Of a stretch of DNA of 64,000 nt, positions 50,844-62,893 are shown in pieces. Made by a program: the position numbers and the translations under genes. How positions within the stretch are numbered: position 1 is the stretch's first letter; every line of letters begins with the position of its first letter. This DNA is from Serratia marcescens. Lineage in GTDB: Bacteria; Pseudomonadota; Gammaproteobacteria; Enterobacterales; Enterobacteriaceae. The notes under the pieces were generated by a model. That model was not told where the DNA came from. It ran no database searches and saw only the letters and a list, made by a program, of their open reading frames with translations. The stretch is from contig JADMXW010000004.1 in the NCBI GenBank assembly GCA_015548865.1, forward strand, positions 214,527-278,526, read 5' to 3'.

Positions 50844-52211
50844 TTAAGAGTGCGTTTTCAATTGCACGGTTCCATTGTCATAAGAAAATGAAGTAAGAAT
50901 TTTTGATGCTATAGTATCACCATAGCTATTTATCTCATTGATGAGAGATGGGCTTAATGTGGCAATTTTTACACACTCATAAAGATTGGGTAGAATAATG
51001 GGCCGTAAAGAAGAAGTAAGTAATTGTTTTTTATTGAAAGATGACGTTGTGTTATCGTCAGCATTCTGATAGGCATCAGAATAAAATTCCAGCATAATCA
51101 AAAAGCGTTTTTTCTCTTGGGCTGGCATTGTATTGATTGTCTCATAGAGAATCTTAGGTGATTTATCTGGATTTTCTTTCATTTGTAAAAATGTTTTTTG
51201 GTCGATTGGGTTTATTTTTAAAAATTCTTTTTTAAGAACATGCGTTAAAGTATCTCTTTCTATTTTATCAACATCAAGAGAGCATTTTTTAAGATCAGCT
51301 ATTGCCGCATCATTTTCAACCTTTTTACCCTGCATCCTAAATAAACCATCACATTCAGCACTTCTTTTTTGAGCACTGTCCCTATTATAAGACTTCTTTA
51401 GTTTCTCAACTATTTTACAAGTGATATCTTCCAGGTATTGCTGTTCTGGAGAGTAAACTGCCTTTTTTAAGGACACGTTTTCCGTGTTCGTTGCACTGTT
51501 ATCAGGAGCCGTTTTCCCCAATAATTGACGATAGAGAAAAGAGGCATTTCGTTGTAAGGTGGCCAATTTCGAGACGTGGTGGCTTTCACTTAGCGGTATT
51601 GAATGTCTATAACTGCTAGAAGGAGCATGTTTTGGAACGTCATTGTGCAATGTATTTTCTAAAGAATCCGCATCGAAAAGAATGTAGTCAAGTAATGATT
51701 TCGTGGCAGCATCCATGTTAGTTAAATCGAGATCTCCTTCATCAGTGAAGCTGATTTCATCTTCGGTTAAAATATCCCGTTGAATAGCTAAATGTATTTT
51801 GCAAAATTGCGAAAAAATCGCAGTGCGGATTTCCTGACAAGCTGTTTCTCCTTGTCGTGTTGCGACAAAGATTTTTGTGGAGTTTTTTTTATCAGAATTA
51901 TCTCCATAACTTTCGAAAACAACTTTATTATTCAAATACTCAAGCTCTATATGGTGTGGAATTTGATAGGAATTATTTCTAATGTGTTTTTTTTGGATTT
52001 CATATAATAAATTAAGCGTAAAACCCATGGTGAATTTTTTGTAATCATCTGCTTTGTTTTTTTTCAAGAAACCTAGAGTGATGATGTCTGTTATTTTGAC
52101 CAAGAAACAATTTAGACAGGAAGGTGTTGGGTCTATATCACTACTTACATGGTTTTGAATGTCCCGAATGAAAAAGTCAGTGACAGGTGTAATATACGTT
52201 GAATTATTCAT
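50844..52211 (-). CDS. RhoGAP-domain protein, candidate secreted effector
   Basis: A 455-residue protein, not part of the enterobacterial backbone at this place. Its C-terminal part (about 255-440) shows the three boxes of a eukaryotic-type RhoGAP domain in order. The arginine-finger motif is G289-LFRMQ-G295 (family GIFRxSG), with the finger at Arg292. The second box is VLKKEFLKINP (325-335; family LLKxFLRELP). The third is NKKQLLTSSLRPIIL (393-407; family NKMxxxNLAxVFGPxLL). The helix before the last box (KKRFLIMLEFYSDA) also fits. The N-terminal 250 residues are unlike anything I recognise and start MNNSTYITPVTDFF, polar and poor in acidic residues, compatible with a type III signal but not proof. 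It has no signal peptide or membrane helix. AAGGA precedes the ATG. The gene is visibly more AT-rich than its neighbours, suggesting transfer. I see no hrp box or chaperone gene. Confidence 0.75.
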   Translation of the reverse strand: MNNSTYITPVTDFFIRDIQNHVSSDIDPTPSCLNCFLVKITDIITLGFLKKNKADDYKKFTMGFTLNLLYEIQKKHIRNNSYQIPHHIELEYLNNKVVFESYGDNSDKKNSTKIFVATRQGETACQEIRTAIFSQFCKIHLAIQRDILTEDEISFTDEGDLDLTNMDAATKSLLDYILFDADSLENTLHNDVPKHAPSSSYRHSIPLSESHHVSKLATLQRNASFLYRQLLGKTAPDNSATNTENVSLKKAVYSPEQQYLEDITCKIVEKLKKSYNRDSAQKRSAECDGLFRMQGKKVENDAAIADLKKCSLDVDKIERDTLTHVLKKEFLKINPIDQKTFLQMKENPDKSPKILYETINTMPAQEKKRFLIMLEFYSDAYQNADDNTTSSFNKKQLLTSSLRPIILPNLYECVKIATLSPSLINEINSYGDTIASKILTSFSYDNGTVQLKTHS

Positions 52212-52460
52212 AAAATCCTTAGATTATAAATAAAAGCTAATTCATTGAATTTTACAAATGTCGGCGTGATTTTCAATACACCGTTTGCCCTATATTGCTT
52301 ACGATACATTATTTTTGAGTATGATTTATCTTATAGGATTATATCAGTAATGTATTGATGTTGAAATAATCAGTGGTCAACTGATGGGATAAGAAGTATG
52401 AGGTATATATTGATACCGACCATAAAATGATCGGTATCAAGTGTGGGGTAACAGTATTAT

Positions 52461-53582
52461 TTAATCCATAAAGTACCAATAGCCACTGTTAATGAACACA
52501 GCTAATTTGGCCAGAAAGGAGGGATCCTCCAGCGCTTCACCTAACACACTGCGTTCTATGGTCAGCTGTTCTGCCAGTGCCAGAGACGCTTCAAAATGCG
52601 GCGTATCAATGCATTCGCCATTAACAAAGCAGCGCTCTCCAACACAAAGTACACGCAGCCCGTTCAAACGGCGCAGAGATGCCCCTTGTTGAAGTAATTC
52701 ATAAATCTCGCCAGCTTGGTACGGTGGTTCTGGCGGTGCTATATCCAACTCATGTCTGGATTGCGAAATGAATTCACCAAACCAACGTTGAAAGTGTTCC
52801 GGTTGTTGCACCAAGTCCAGCATCATTTTTTGTAGAGCATCCAGCTCCTGCGGTAAGACAATAGCAGGGTGCTCACGGGGAGGGATGTCAGGATCGCTAT
52901 AGCGATAGCTTCCCAGTTCGCGAGCTAGCACATAATCGGCGAAGCCACTGACTAATTCTCGACCATTAGGGGAACGAAAACCAACCGAATAATTAAGCGC
53001 ATTTTCCAATGAATAACCTTCATGAGGAAAACCAGGGGGGATATAGAGGACATCACCCGGAGACATCAGCTCATCAATAATTGGGTCGAATGGATCAACC
53101 TGTAGCAGATCAGGATGAGGACAGTGCTGCTTCATTGGGATTTTTTCCCCAACTCGCCAGCGGCGTTTGCCAGTACCCTGAATGATGAACACATCATACT
53201 GATCAATATGGGGTCCTACGCCGCCGCCAGGCACGGAGAATGAGATCATTAGATCGTCAATGCGCCAGTCAGGGATTTGACGAAACGGGCGCATTAGCGC
53301 CGCTGAGGCGTCATGCCAATGATCAACTGCCTGTACCAGCAAAGACCAGTTGTGTTCGCCCAAATGGTCATAGCTATCGAAAGGACCATGGCTGACCTGC
53401 CATTTGCCTTCCTCGTGGCTGACCAGTCGGCTGTCAATCTCGTTTTCCATTGCCAGACCAGCAAGTTCATCCGGCGATATAGGATCGATAAAATCGATAA
53501 AACCCTGCTTAATCACCACAGGGCGTTTTTGCCAGTAATTAGCCATAAAAGATGGCCAATCGAGGTTCAGTTGATAATCCAT
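52461..53582 (-). CDS. roxA: ribosomal protein uL16 arginine hydroxylase RoxA (YcfD)
   Basis: A 2-oxoglutarate/Fe(II) oxygenase of the JmjC-like class that hydroxylates an Arg of ribosomal protein L16. The 373-residue protein from ATG 53582 has the metal triad in GPHIDQYDVF (HxD) and the later GFPHEGYSLENALNY. Further family sequence is WRIDDLMISFSVPGGG, CPHPDLLQVDPFDPI and WFGEFISQSRHELDIAPP. The reading frame upstream of 53582 is not part of the family protein. It lies upstream of the RhoGAP gene and next to phoQ. Confidence 0.96.
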   Translation of the reverse strand: MDYQLNLDWPSFMANYWQKRPVVIKQGFIDFIDPISPDELAGLAMENEIDSRLVSHEEGKWQVSHGPFDSYDHLGEHNWSLLVQAVDHWHDASAALMRPFRQIPDWRIDDLMISFSVPGGGVGPHIDQYDVFIIQGTGKRRWRVGEKIPMKQHCPHPDLLQVDPFDPIIDELMSPGDVLYIPPGFPHEGYSLENALNYSVGFRSPNGRELVSGFADYVLARELGSYRYSDPDIPPREHPAIVLPQELDALQKMMLDLVQQPEHFQRWFGEFISQSRHELDIAPPEPPYQAGEIYELLQQGASLRRLNGLRVLCVGERCFVNGECIDTPHFEASLALAEQLTIERSVLGEALEDPSFLAKLAVFINSGYWYFMD

Positions 53583-53669
53583 ACCGTGTGTTCCAACAAA
53601 GGGGGGCAGTAAGAGTATAACCATTTCGGCGCAGGAGTTGCAGCGCCGAGGAAAGTGAGCGGATCGTGG

Positions 53670-55121
53670 TTAATCGGGATGCGGGTGCTGGCGCCCAAAA
53701 ATGGTTTCAACGCGGGCTCCACCAAGGATACTGTCGGTGATGATAATTTCACCTTCATATTGCTCGATAATATCAAGTGCTACGGATAGCCCAATGCCCT
53801 GACCGGGACGCAGCGTATCAGCCCGTTGGCCTCGCTGGAAAATCAATTCACGCTGGCTGTGCAGGATGCCTGGGCCGTCATCGTCAATCAGTAAGTGCAG
53901 GCGATGATCTGAGTATTGTGCGCTGACCTCGACAAACTCCAGGCTATATTTGCAGGCGTTATCGAGAACATTACCCAGCACTTCCATAAAATCGTTTTTC
54001 TCGCCTACAAAGGTTAATTCAGGGGAGATGTCTAACGTGATAACAACACCTTTTCGCTGATACACTTTATTAAGGGCAGAGCAAAGTCCATCGAGCAATG
54101 CCGGGACAGAGTGCACTTCACGCAGCAAAAGATTGTGTTCATAGCGCATGCTCGCACGGTGCAAGTAATAACCAATCTGCTGCGAAATACGACTGATTTG
54201 TGCCAGCATCACAGGTTCGGCCTGTTCAATGTGGACTTCTTTATCTGTGCGCAGCGCGCGCAGTGTAGTTTGCAATACGGCAAGTGGGGTTTTTAAACTG
54301 TGCGTTAAGTCAGTTAACGCTGTGCGATATTTCTGGTAGCGCTTGCGCTCGTTATTCAGAAGAATATTGAGATTGCGCACCAGACTATATAACTCGCGTG
54401 GGGGATTCTCATCGAGTTGCTCACGGGTGCCATTTTCCAAATCTGCAACCTGTTCTGCCAGCGTTTTTATCGGGTGCAAACTCCAATGGGCCGCAAGCCA
54501 GAGCAAAGGTAATACTAACAGTAAGTTAGCGATAAACACATAACTGAACCATTCCCATACCATATCTGCCTGTTGTAGTTCCTGCGGAATTTTATCAATG
54601 ACTACGATGGTCAATGCAGGCAGGTTCTCTGTTGCTGGATAGGTACTGACTGCGATGGAATGGGTGAGGGGCGTTTCTTCCGCTCTGCTGCTGAAATTGG
54701 TCAGTTTACTGAGAACCTGTGTATCGCCTTTAAGCACTGCGCTACTGGTTTGGGTATTGGTGTCCAGCTCGTGATAATCCGTTCTTGTGAGCCATTCCGG
54801 TTTAATCAGCGCTTCCAACTCTGGGACTTCTCGTTCGCGCCACAAGATTTTGCCATTCTTGTCATAAATCAGCACCAAAGTAGGGTAGCTTATATCCATG
54901 TCAGCCAACATGTTGATGCTAAGCTGATTGTCTTTCCACTGAGCCAGCCGATAGAAAAGGTTACTTTCACCGCGTAATAAGCGAAATGAGGTCTTATCGA
55001 AACTTACGCTATAGCCAATAATAGCGACGGCCCCATACGACAAGGATAGGGCCAGCACAATAGCAACAGCCGCAAGCAGGAAACGAACACGTAAGGAAAA
55101 TGGCTGTCTTTTTAAATGCAT
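53670..55121 (-). CDS. phoQ: sensor histidine kinase PhoQ
   Basis: Membrane sensor for low Mg2+, acid pH and cationic peptides. The 483-residue protein has a short N-terminus ([16 protein letters not shown]), transmembrane helix 1, a periplasmic PhoQ sensor domain and transmembrane helix 2 (about 190-210). A HAMP region follows, then the H-box ([15 protein letters not shown]) with the phosphoryl His, the N-box [18 protein letters not shown] and the G-boxes [13 protein letters not shown] and [13 protein letters not shown]. It follows phoP by two bases. Confidence 0.97.
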   Translation of the reverse strand: MHLKRQPFSLRVRFLLAAVAIVLALSLSYGAVAIIGYSVSFDKTSFRLLRGESNLFYRLAQWKDNQLSINMLADMDISYPTLVLIYDKNGKILWREREVPELEALIKPEWLTRTDYHELDTNTQTSSAVLKGDTQVLSKLTNFSSRAEETPLTHSIAVSTYPATENLPALTIVVIDKIPQELQQADMVWEWFSYVFIANLLLVLPLLWLAAHWSLHPIKTLAEQVADLENGTREQLDENPPRELYSLVRNLNILLNNERKRYQKYRTALTDLTHSLKTPLAVLQTTLRALRTDKEVHIEQAEPVMLAQISRISQQIGYYLHRASMRYEHNLLLREVHSVPALLDGLCSALNKVYQRKGVVITLDISPELTFVGEKNDFMEVLGNVLDNACKYSLEFVEVSAQYSDHRLHLLIDDDGPGILHSQRELIFQRGQRADTLRPGQGIGLSVALDIIEQYEGEIIITDSILGGARVETIFGRQHPHPD

Positions 55122-55123
55122 GG

Positions 55124-55804
55124 TTATGACGAGGCAACCAAATCGAAACGGTAACCTTGACCTCGAACGGTAGTGATGACGTCAGCATCATACACCAGTT
55201 GCAATTTTTTGCGCAGACGACCCATCAATACATCGATAGTGTGACTTTCCCGTAATTCTGCATCAGGGTAGAGTTGCAGCATTAGCGACTCTTTACTGAC
55301 TACTTTACCGTTGTTACGGATCAGTGTTTCTATAATCGTGTATTCAAACGCAGTGAGCTTAATAGGCGTACCTGCAACCATTAATTCACGGCGCGACAGA
55401 TCAATTTCGAACGGCGGCAAACTAATCAACTGGGATGCCAGCCCACTATTGCGTCGCATCAGCGCCTGCATTCGAGCAACGACCTCCTCAAGATGAAACG
55501 GTTTGGTCACATAATCATCGGCACCCGCTTCAAGCACAGCAACTTTGTCCTGCCAACTTTCACGAGCCGTGAGCACCAAAATGGGTAGCTTCACTTGCTG
55601 ATTGCGCCAGCGGCGAATCAACGTCATACCATCTTCAACAGGTAATCCCAGGTCCAGAATAGCGATGTCAGGTGCATGTTCATGCAGGAAATAATCCGCT
55701 TCTTTTGCATCGGCAGCAGCATCAACCTGATGGCCCATTTCTTTCATCTGAACGGTGAGGTGATGGCGCAGCAACACATTATCTTCAACAACTAATACGC
55801 GCAT
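55124..55804 (-). CDS. phoP: response regulator PhoP
   Basis: An OmpR-family response regulator phosphorylated by PhoQ, controlling Mg2+ homeostasis, lipid A modification and virulence. The 226-residue protein from ATG 55804 starts [16 protein letters not shown]. The phosphoacceptor is Asp51 in [13 protein letters not shown]. The C-terminal winged helix ends with the family [13 protein letters not shown]. The frame extends upstream to 55879 but those residues are not in the family. A PhoP box at 55914-55930 indicates autoregulation. Confidence 0.97.
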   Translation of the reverse strand: MRVLVVEDNVLLRHHLTVQMKEMGHQVDAAADAKEADYFLHEHAPDIAILDLGLPVEDGMTLIRRWRNQQVKLPILVLTARESWQDKVAVLEAGADDYVTKPFHLEEVVARMQALMRRNSGLASQLISLPPFEIDLSRRELMVAGTPIKLTAFEYTIIETLIRNNGKVVSKESLMLQLYPDAELRESHTIDVLMGRLRKKLQLVYDADVITTVRGQGYRFDLVASS

Positions 55805-55913
55805 GACTTTATCCTTCATTGAACTACAGACGATCCGGGCTATGCACCTTAATTCTAACAAAAAAGCAGAATTGAGCATTGGCGGTGGCGATGTGAATTA
55901 TCCACAATCGCAG

Positions 55914-55930
55914 TAAACTAAATGTAAACA
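55914..55930 (-). promoter_or_regulatory. PhoP box upstream of phoP
   Basis: On the minus strand TGTTTA-CATTT-AGTTTA is a direct repeat of the PhoP half-site (G/T)GTTTA with five-base spacing and one mismatch. It lies 110 bases before the phoP start, consistent with the known autoregulated promoter. Confidence 0.75.
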
Positions 55931-56020
55931 AACGTAGAGGGAATAGAGAAAAAGCCTAACGTGTACTAATAATTGGTCGCAAAAGCGGGGGCGGGTGATG
56001 TTTTCACCCGCGCATATGCA

Positions 56021-57412
<1,392 letters not shown>

Positions 57413-57524
57413 TTATCAAAGTATAGGTTTAAAAACGTATAAATTTAACAACGTTCGGGTGTAGTGGTTCAGTATGGCGCAACCGCATTGTCATCTATTT
57501 GATTAGCAACCGGCTGCGCATGGA

Positions 57525-58151
57525 TTAACAACGGGCCAGTATCTGTTTGGCTTCTTTCACCAAACGGGCACGAGAAAACATCAGTTGCAAACGCCCACCA
57601 CCGACTTGTTGCCAGAGCACGGCCGCGCGGATACCGGCTAGTAGCGCCGCGCGCACTTTGGCCTGCACCTGTGCATTTTTCAGTACTTCGGGTGAGCCGG
57701 TTACCTGAATTCGTGGGCCCAATGCGCTGATGACATCGACATAAATGCCCGCCAATGCACTGATAATCGTCTCTGACATCAAATCAAAATGTTCGAGTTG
57801 ACGCGATAGTTGGCCAATACGGCTGCCCAATTCGTTGAGCGCAGCGCTATTACCGCTTAACTTACGCTCAAGGGCGATCAGGCTAAATGCATAGCGGGAT
57901 AATTCCGCACCTACGCCCTTGGTACTGCTGTTTAGTATCCCCAAGAGCGTTTCCAATCCGATTTTTACGTTACGTTCGTGCCCGCCAAAAACCGCCAAGG
58001 TCGAATTGGGGTTCATATCCAACAGACTGCTAAGGGACGTTTGCAGTACGTCATTATCACAGTTGCCTTGATGTGCCAACTGTTGAACCAGATGAGCAGA
58101 TTGGCAGACACCCGCTAACGCCAGCGTAATGTCCTGATAATTTTTAGCCAC
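57525..58151 (-). CDS. hflD: HflD (YcfC) lysogenization regulator homolog
   Basis: A 208-residue, mostly helical protein. E. coli HflD binds phage lambda CII at the membrane periphery and lowers its activity. It starts [20 protein letters not shown] and has [20 protein letters not shown] and [15 protein letters not shown] sequence (here [17 protein letters not shown]). Its place between mnmA and purB matches the backbone, and it is three bases from mnmA. Confidence 0.94.
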   Translation of the reverse strand: MAKNYQDITLALAGVCQSAHLVQQLAHQGNCDNDVLQTSLSSLLDMNPNSTLAVFGGHERNVKIGLETLLGILNSSTKGVGAELSRYAFSLIALERKLSGNSAALNELGSRIGQLSRQLEHFDLMSETIISALAGIYVDVISALGPRIQVTGSPEVLKNAQVQAKVRAALLAGIRAAVLWQQVGGGRLQLMFSRARLVKEAKQILARC

Positions 58152-58154
58152 AGG

Positions 58155-59261
58155 TTACTCCTGTACTCGTTCTTCAATGATGCCGCCACCAAGACAAACA
58201 TCTCCTTGATAAAACACCGCGGACTGTCCAGGTGTTACGGCAGCAACGGGGACATCAAAACGCACGCTGATACGTTCGAGGTCTAACGGTGTTACTGTGC
58301 AAGGAATATCTTCCTGACGATAACGCGTTTTGACCACGCAGCGGAAAGGTTCGAGACGCGGCTGGCGATCAACCCAATGCAACTGTTGCGCGATGAGCCC
58401 CTGCGACATCAGGCGGGGATGATTATGTCCTTGGGCAACGTACAAAATATTGTTGGTAACATCCTTATCAACGACATACCAAGGATCTTCGCCGCCCTCT
58501 TTCACGCCACCGATCCCCAAGCCTTTGCGTTGTCCGAGTGTGTGGTACATCAATCCTTGATGCTGCCCCATCGGTTTGCCGTCATCGACTGATAGGATTG
58601 GCCCTGGTTGCGCAGGTAAATAGCGCGCCAGGAAATCTCGGAATTTACGTTCACCGATAAAACAGATGCCGGTGGAGTCTTTTTTCTGTGCGGTTGCCAA
58701 TCCAAGACGCTCTGCGATACGGCGTACCTCTGGTTTTTCCAGTTCTCCCACCGGGAACAGGCTTTGCGCGATTTGCTGGTGGCTTAGCGTGTAAAGGAAA
58801 TAACTCTGGTCTTTGTTGCCGTCTTTTCCGCGTAACAAGCGCGTTGCACAGCCACTGTCGTGGCGGCGGACATAGTGGCCGGTGGCGATATAATCCGCAC
58901 CTAAATCTTCAGCAGCAAACTCCAGAAACGCTTTGAATTTTATCTCTTTGTTACACAAGATATCGGGATTAGGCGTGCGACCTGCACGGTATTCCGCCAG
59001 AAAATGCTCAAACACGTTATCCCAATATTCCGCAGCAAAATTGACGGTATGCAGGACAATACCCAATTTATCGCAGACCGCTTGTGCATCGGCCAGATCG
59101 GTGGCGGCGGAGCAATACTCTGTGTCGTCATCTTCCTCCCAGTTCTTCATAAACAGGCCTTCGACCTGATAACCTTGTTGCTGCAACAGGTAAGCGGAAA
59201 CGGAAGAATCGACACCGCCGGACATCCCGACAATGATTTTTTTCTGGCTGTTATCTGACAT
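58155..59261 (-). CDS. mnmA: tRNA-specific 2-thiouridylase MnmA
   Basis: MnmA adds sulfur to U34 of tRNA(Lys, Glu, Gln), using TusE as donor. The 368-residue protein from ATG 59261 has the ATP-binding PP-loop [20 protein letters not shown]. The two catalytic cysteines lie in [16 protein letters not shown] and [32 protein letters not shown] also matches the family. The frame upstream to 59318 (Lys/Gln-rich) is not in the family. It is coupled to hflD. Confidence 0.97.
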   Translation of the reverse strand: MSDNSQKKIIVGMSGGVDSSVSAYLLQQQGYQVEGLFMKNWEEDDDTEYCSAATDLADAQAVCDKLGIVLHTVNFAAEYWDNVFEHFLAEYRAGRTPNPDILCNKEIKFKAFLEFAAEDLGADYIATGHYVRRHDSGCATRLLRGKDGNKDQSYFLYTLSHQQIAQSLFPVGELEKPEVRRIAERLGLATAQKKDSTGICFIGERKFRDFLARYLPAQPGPILSVDDGKPMGQHQGLMYHTLGQRKGLGIGGVKEGGEDPWYVVDKDVTNNILYVAQGHNHPRLMSQGLIAQQLHWVDRQPRLEPFRCVVKTRYRQEDIPCTVTPLDLERISVRFDVPVAAVTPGQSAVFYQGDVCLGGGIIEERVQE

Positions 59262-59410
59262 GGGCGTCTCACGAACTGATGTGTTGACGCGCTGCTTCTG
59301 GGATTTCTTTATCGCCATCCTATCGTCAGGACAGAACGAACCGGGGAATCAACGCGTCAGCATGAAAAACAAGCGACATATTTTATCATGATGTTGCCGG
59401 GGCTGCATTG

Positions 59411-59878
59411 CTAATCCTGCGTAATGGGGATTTCAAATGGCCAGTTAAAGGCGCCCAACAAGGCTAAAGGATAGCGTTCTGGTGTTTGGTAGCAACGAAT
59501 GCTTTCTGCTACCAGCGGTGATCGCAGCTGAGTTGAATGCAAAATCTCCTCTGCAGTAAGCCAGTGGCAGCAACGAATATCACTGTCATGCGGGGTTGTT
59601 GACTGACGCTCAGGTAAATCAATTGCGAAACAAAAGCGTAGAAAGGGGGTTTGATCGGGTGCTATCCACTGGTGAAGGCGTAGAAACGACTGTGGTGATG
59701 CAGTAATGCCCGTTTCTTCCCATAATTCGCGTCGAGCGGCCTGAATTAACGTCTCATTGGCCTCAAGATGCCCCGCAGGCTGATTCCAGGTGGCTTTTCC
59801 GTGAATGTCTTCTTCGACAATTAAAAAATGGTTTTCAGCCTGCACCACACAGGCAACGGTAACATGCGGTTTAAACAT
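59411..59878 (-). CDS. nudJ: Nudix phosphatase NudJ
   Basis: A 155-residue Nudix hydrolase that cleaves HMP-PP and nucleoside di-/triphosphates. The Nudix box is [20 protein letters not shown] followed by [22 protein letters not shown] is the family start, chosen over the TTG one codon upstream. Its first bases overlap the end of rluE by eight bases. Confidence 0.93.
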   Translation of the reverse strand: MFKPHVTVACVVQAENHFLIVEEDIHGKATWNQPAGHLEANETLIQAARRELWEETGITASPQSFLRLHQWIAPDQTPFLRFCFAIDLPERQSTTPHDSDIRCCHWLTAEEILHSTQLRSPLVAESIRCYQTPERYPLALLGAFNWPFEIPITQD

Positions 59879-60500
59879 CAAGAATCTCTCTCCAGGTGCC
59901 GGGCGGTAAATTGTCCAGTGTTTGATTAGCCATACCGTAACGTATCAAGCGCAACGTTGGGTAGCCTATGTGGGCTGTCATGCGACGAACCTGACGGTTT
60001 CGCCCTTCATGCAGCGAGATTTTTAGCCAACTGTCTGAAACCGTTTTTCTTTCACGTATTGGCGGTACACGTGCCCATAGCCAATCAGGTGGTTCAACAA
60101 TCTCTGCTCCCGCTGGCAACGTCATACCATCTTTCAACTGCAAGCCGCGGCGAAATTGCTGCAAATCGGCCTCAGTCGGAGTGCCCTCTACCTGAACATA
60201 ATAGATTTTCGCGGTTTTTTTCCCCGGTTGAGTGAGTCGGGCTTGCAGTTTTCCGTCATTAGTGAGAATCATTAGACCCTCGCTATCACGATCCAACCGT
60301 CCTGCGGCATAAATATCAGGAAAAGGGATATAGTCTTTCAGGGTGGCGCGACCCGCTTCATCGGTAAATTGGGGAAGCACGTCATAAGGCTTGTTGAACA
60401 GAACGATGCTGCGAGGCGCGGCGGAAACCGCTCGCGCTCGAGAACTTTGCGAGCTGAATCGCTTAAGGTTGTGATTTTTAAACGAGAATTTATTCATCAT
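59871..60500 (-). CDS. rluE: 23S rRNA pseudouridine synthase RluE
   Basis: RluE isomerises U2457 of 23S rRNA. The 209-residue protein has the RsuA-family catalytic motif with the nucleophilic Asp in [20 protein letters not shown] and the RNA-binding [20 protein letters not shown] basic N-terminal stretch ([18 protein letters not shown]) precedes the core. It is divergent from icd, as in E. coli. Confidence 0.95.
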   Translation of the reverse strand: MMNKFSFKNHNLKRFSSQSSRARAVSAAPRSIVLFNKPYDVLPQFTDEAGRATLKDYIPFPDIYAAGRLDRDSEGLMILTNDGKLQARLTQPGKKTAKIYYVQVEGTPTEADLQQFRRGLQLKDGMTLPAGAEIVEPPDWLWARVPPIRERKTVSDSWLKISLHEGRNRQVRRMTAHIGYPTLRLIRYGMANQTLDNLPPGTWREILDV

Positions 60501-60628
60501 ATTTATAGCCGAGAGTCACAAAGGCATTATACTCGAAATGGTTTGCGATTGGCGCGGGCAAAATATTCAAGTAGTATTGACGCGCATCTTACAAATCATT
60601 AACAAAATTGCGCTCGAAGGAGAGGTTA

Positions 60629-61882
60629 ATGGAAAGCAAAGTAGTTGTACCAACAGACGGACAAAAAATCACTGTTGATGCCCAAGGTAAGCTGAACGTT
60701 CCTAATAATCCGATCATCCCCTTTATCGAAGGCGACGGTATCGGCGTGGATGTAACTCCTGCGATGATCAATGTTGTTAATGCCGCAGTGAAAAAGGCTT
60801 ATGACGGCAAACGTGCTATTTCATGGATGGAAATCTACACCGGTGAAAAATCAACACAGGTGTATGGCAAAGACGTCTGGCTACCGGAAGAAACGCTGGA
60901 TTTGATTCGCGACTACCGTGTCGCTATCAAGGGACCATTGACTACACCGGTCGGTGGCGGTATTCGTTCTTTGAACGTTGCCTTACGCCAGCAACTGGAT
61001 CTCTATATCTGCTTGCGCCCAGTACGTTATTACGAAGGTACACCAAGCCCGGTTAAGCAGCCGGAACTGACTGACATGGTGATTTTCCGTGAAAACTCCG
61101 AAGATATTTATGCGGGTATCGAATGGAAAGCCGGCACGCCAGAAGCTGATAAAGTTATCAAGTTCTTGCGTGAAGAGATGGGTGTTAGCAAGATCCGTTT
61201 CCCACAACAGTGCGGTATTGGCATTAAACCTTGCTCTGAAGAAGGGACAAAGCGTCTGGTGCGGGCGGCCATTGAGTACGCTATCGTTAACGATCGTGAA
61301 TCGGTGACGTTGGTCCACAAAGGCAACATCATGAAATTTACCGAAGGCGCGTTTAAAGACTGGGGCTACCAGTTGGCACGTGATGAATTCGGTGGTGAAC
61401 TGATCGATGGCGGACCGTGGGTTAAAATCAAGAACCCGAACAGCGGTAAAGAAATCGTTATCAAAGATGTCATTGCTGATGCTTTCCTACAACAGATTTT
61501 ACTGCGCCCTGCGGAGTATGACGTCATTGCGTGTATGAATCTGAACGGTGACTACATTTCCGATGCACTGGCTGCTCAGGTCGGTGGTATTGGTATCGCG
61601 CCCGGCGCGAACATTGGTGACGAGTGCGCGCTTTTTGAAGCAACGCATGGCACAGCACCGAAATATGCGGGTCAGGATAAGGTGAATCCTGGTTCAGTCA
61701 TTCTTTCTGCTGAAATGATGCTGCGCCACATGCACTGGTTTGAAGCGGCCGACCTGATTGTTAAGGGAATGGAAGGGGCGATCAAGAACAAGACTGTGAC
61801 CTACGATTTCGAACGTCAGCTGGAAGGTGCTAAGCTGCGGAAATGTAGCGAGTTTGCGCAAGACATCATCGACAACATGTAA
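60629..61882 (+). CDS. icd: isocitrate dehydrogenase (NADP)
   Basis: Oxidative decarboxylation of isocitrate to 2-oxoglutarate. The 417-residue protein from ATG 60629 begins [20 protein letters not shown]. It has the substrate Ser in [18 protein letters not shown] (target of AceK phosphorylation in E. coli) and the motif [20 protein letters not shown]. The upstream in-frame start at 60608 is not needed. The 3' end of icd is a classic attachment site for prophages such as e14, and phage remnants lie just downstream here; the gene itself is intact. Confidence 0.98.
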   Translation: MESKVVVPTDGQKITVDAQGKLNVPNNPIIPFIEGDGIGVDVTPAMINVVNAAVKKAYDGKRAISWMEIYTGEKSTQVYGKDVWLPEETLDLIRDYRVAIKGPLTTPVGGGIRSLNVALRQQLDLYICLRPVRYYEGTPSPVKQPELTDMVIFRENSEDIYAGIEWKAGTPEADKVIKFLREEMGVSKIRFPQQCGIGIKPCSEEGTKRLVRAAIEYAIVNDRESVTLVHKGNIMKFTEGAFKDWGYQLARDEFGGELIDGGPWVKIKNPNSGKEIVIKDVIADAFLQQILLRPAEYDVIACMNLNGDYISDALAAQVGGIGIAPGANIGDECALFEATHGTAPKYAGQDKVNPGSVILSAEMMLRHMHWFEAADLIVKGMEGAIKNKTVTYDFERQLEGAKLRKCSEFAQDIIDNM

Positions 61883-61900
61883 TCGATTTGTTGCGATAAA

Positions 61901-61935
61901 GATCGGCGGGGGCGTACTGCTTCCGCTGATTTTTA
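61901..61935 (+). terminator. icd terminator
   Basis: GATCGGCGG pairs with CCGCTGATT (one G-T pair), followed by TTTTT. It lies 18 bases after the icd stop. Confidence 0.6.
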
Positions 61936-61952
61936 ACATCGAAAAAATCATT

Positions 61953-61985
61953 CAGTAAAATCCCAGTAAAATTCCTCAGTAAAAT
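61953..61985. repeat. three direct repeats CAGTAAAAT beside the integrase remnant
   Basis: CAGTAAAAT occurs at 61953-61961, 61964-61972 and 61977-61985, with a fourth at 63789-63797 beyond the cargo genes. Clustered short direct repeats next to a tyrosine recombinase gene are typical of integrase arm-type sites; that role is inferred. Confidence 0.5.
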
Positions 61986-62018
61986 AGATTAAAAAATCAC
62001 CGCGCCAGTAATCGCCTT

Positions 62019-62522
62019 TCAACCAGACTTCACCTGAATTGTTAACCAATCTTTACCGCGATCGTCGTTGTACGCATCGGTCTGATGCTGCGATTTATGC
62101 CCCAGCAGATGCCGGGTATCGACATCACCTTGTTCCCGATATAGCCGCTCGGACAACGAACGCTGCTCATGAAAGGTAGGTGGTGTACCGTTCTCCCAAC
62201 GCAACCCGGTTTTATCTCTGGCCTTACTAAAGCGCATGGTCAGCGTGCGCGGTGTGACGCCATCGCCACGCTTAGCCTGCGAGGTGGTATGGAAAAAATG
62301 AACCAGATAAGGGCTGACAACGTAATCACGGCAGCGCTTAACGATATCCTCCAGGCTCCAGCCGATAGCCTTACAGCGCAACGAAAGGGGAATTGCCAGC
62401 CGCGTGCCGGTTTTCTCCTGCACGATATGCAAATGATCATCCCAGATATCCGCGCATTTCATGTTAGCGATATCGCCTAAACGCTGCCCGGTGACCAGCG
62501 CCAGCAGCATGGCATTGCCCAT
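62019..62522 (-). pseudogene. truncated phage integrase (tyrosine recombinase), C-terminal domain only
   Basis: The 167 residues correspond to the catalytic domain of a lambda-type integrase. The catalytic residues are all present: Arg14 in ALVTGQRLGDIAN, Lys37, the HEQR box (H118, R121), His142 in LLGHKSQHQT and Tyr151 in DAYNDDRG. The arm- and core-binding N-terminal domains (about 200 residues) are missing. The sequence changes abruptly at about 62515-62522 into a fragment of an unrelated phage gene on the other strand, so this is a deletion scar. It points toward icd, the usual orientation of an integrase beside attL. Confidence 0.85.
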
Positions 62523-62777
62523 AATGCTTACCGAGAGCAGGAGCGTAGTGATGATGCGCGTGCGCTACAAGAAGACAATCGCGGGTTACTGTCTAAACGC
62601 CAGGCGCTGACACGAACCCAGAAGGCGATCCGCCAGTTGAATGACCGTATCGAGATGGTGCGCATTGACCGCACGCTGAATGCGGAGGAGAAGCGCGAGC
62701 GTATCGATCGCATGATGGGGCAGCGCAATAAGCTGTATCAGCAGGCAGTGGAGCGAGTGCATCCGTACTTCGATTGA
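62523..62777 (+). pseudogene. C-terminal fragment of a phage protein
   Basis: An open frame without a start reads ERSDDARALQEDNRGLLSKR, then IRQLNDRIEMVRIDRTLNAE and MMGQRNKLYQQAVERVHPYF, stopping at 62777. The helical, charged sequence resembles the tail end of large phage virion-associated proteins, but I cannot name the family firmly. With the integrase fragment it marks an internal prophage deletion. Confidence 0.6.
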
Positions 62778-62796
62778 ATCCCTAACTTAAAAAGCG

Positions 62797-62830
62797 AAAG
62801 CCCCGGCGTGCCGCAAACACCCGAGGCTTT
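62797..62830 (+). terminator. phage-derived terminator
   Basis: AAAGCC (62797-62802) pairs with GGCTTT (62825-62830), enclosing a GC-rich hairpin just after the phage fragment. The T-tail is short. Confidence 0.45.
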
Positions 62831-62893
62831 CTACACCTTTGAAGAAGCAAAGGAAACCTGTGTTCAATTTTAGCAAGCTAATACGTAAAAAAA

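Noticed and set aside
50844..52211. Reading the protein as a YopE/SptP-type bacterial GAP
   Set aside because: The box order and GLFRxxG motif fit eukaryotic RhoGAP, not the bacterial helical-bundle GAPs.
52212..52460. HrpL (hrp box) promoter for the RhoGAP gene
   Set aside because: A GTGG at about 52371 lacks the GGAACC partner at the right distance.
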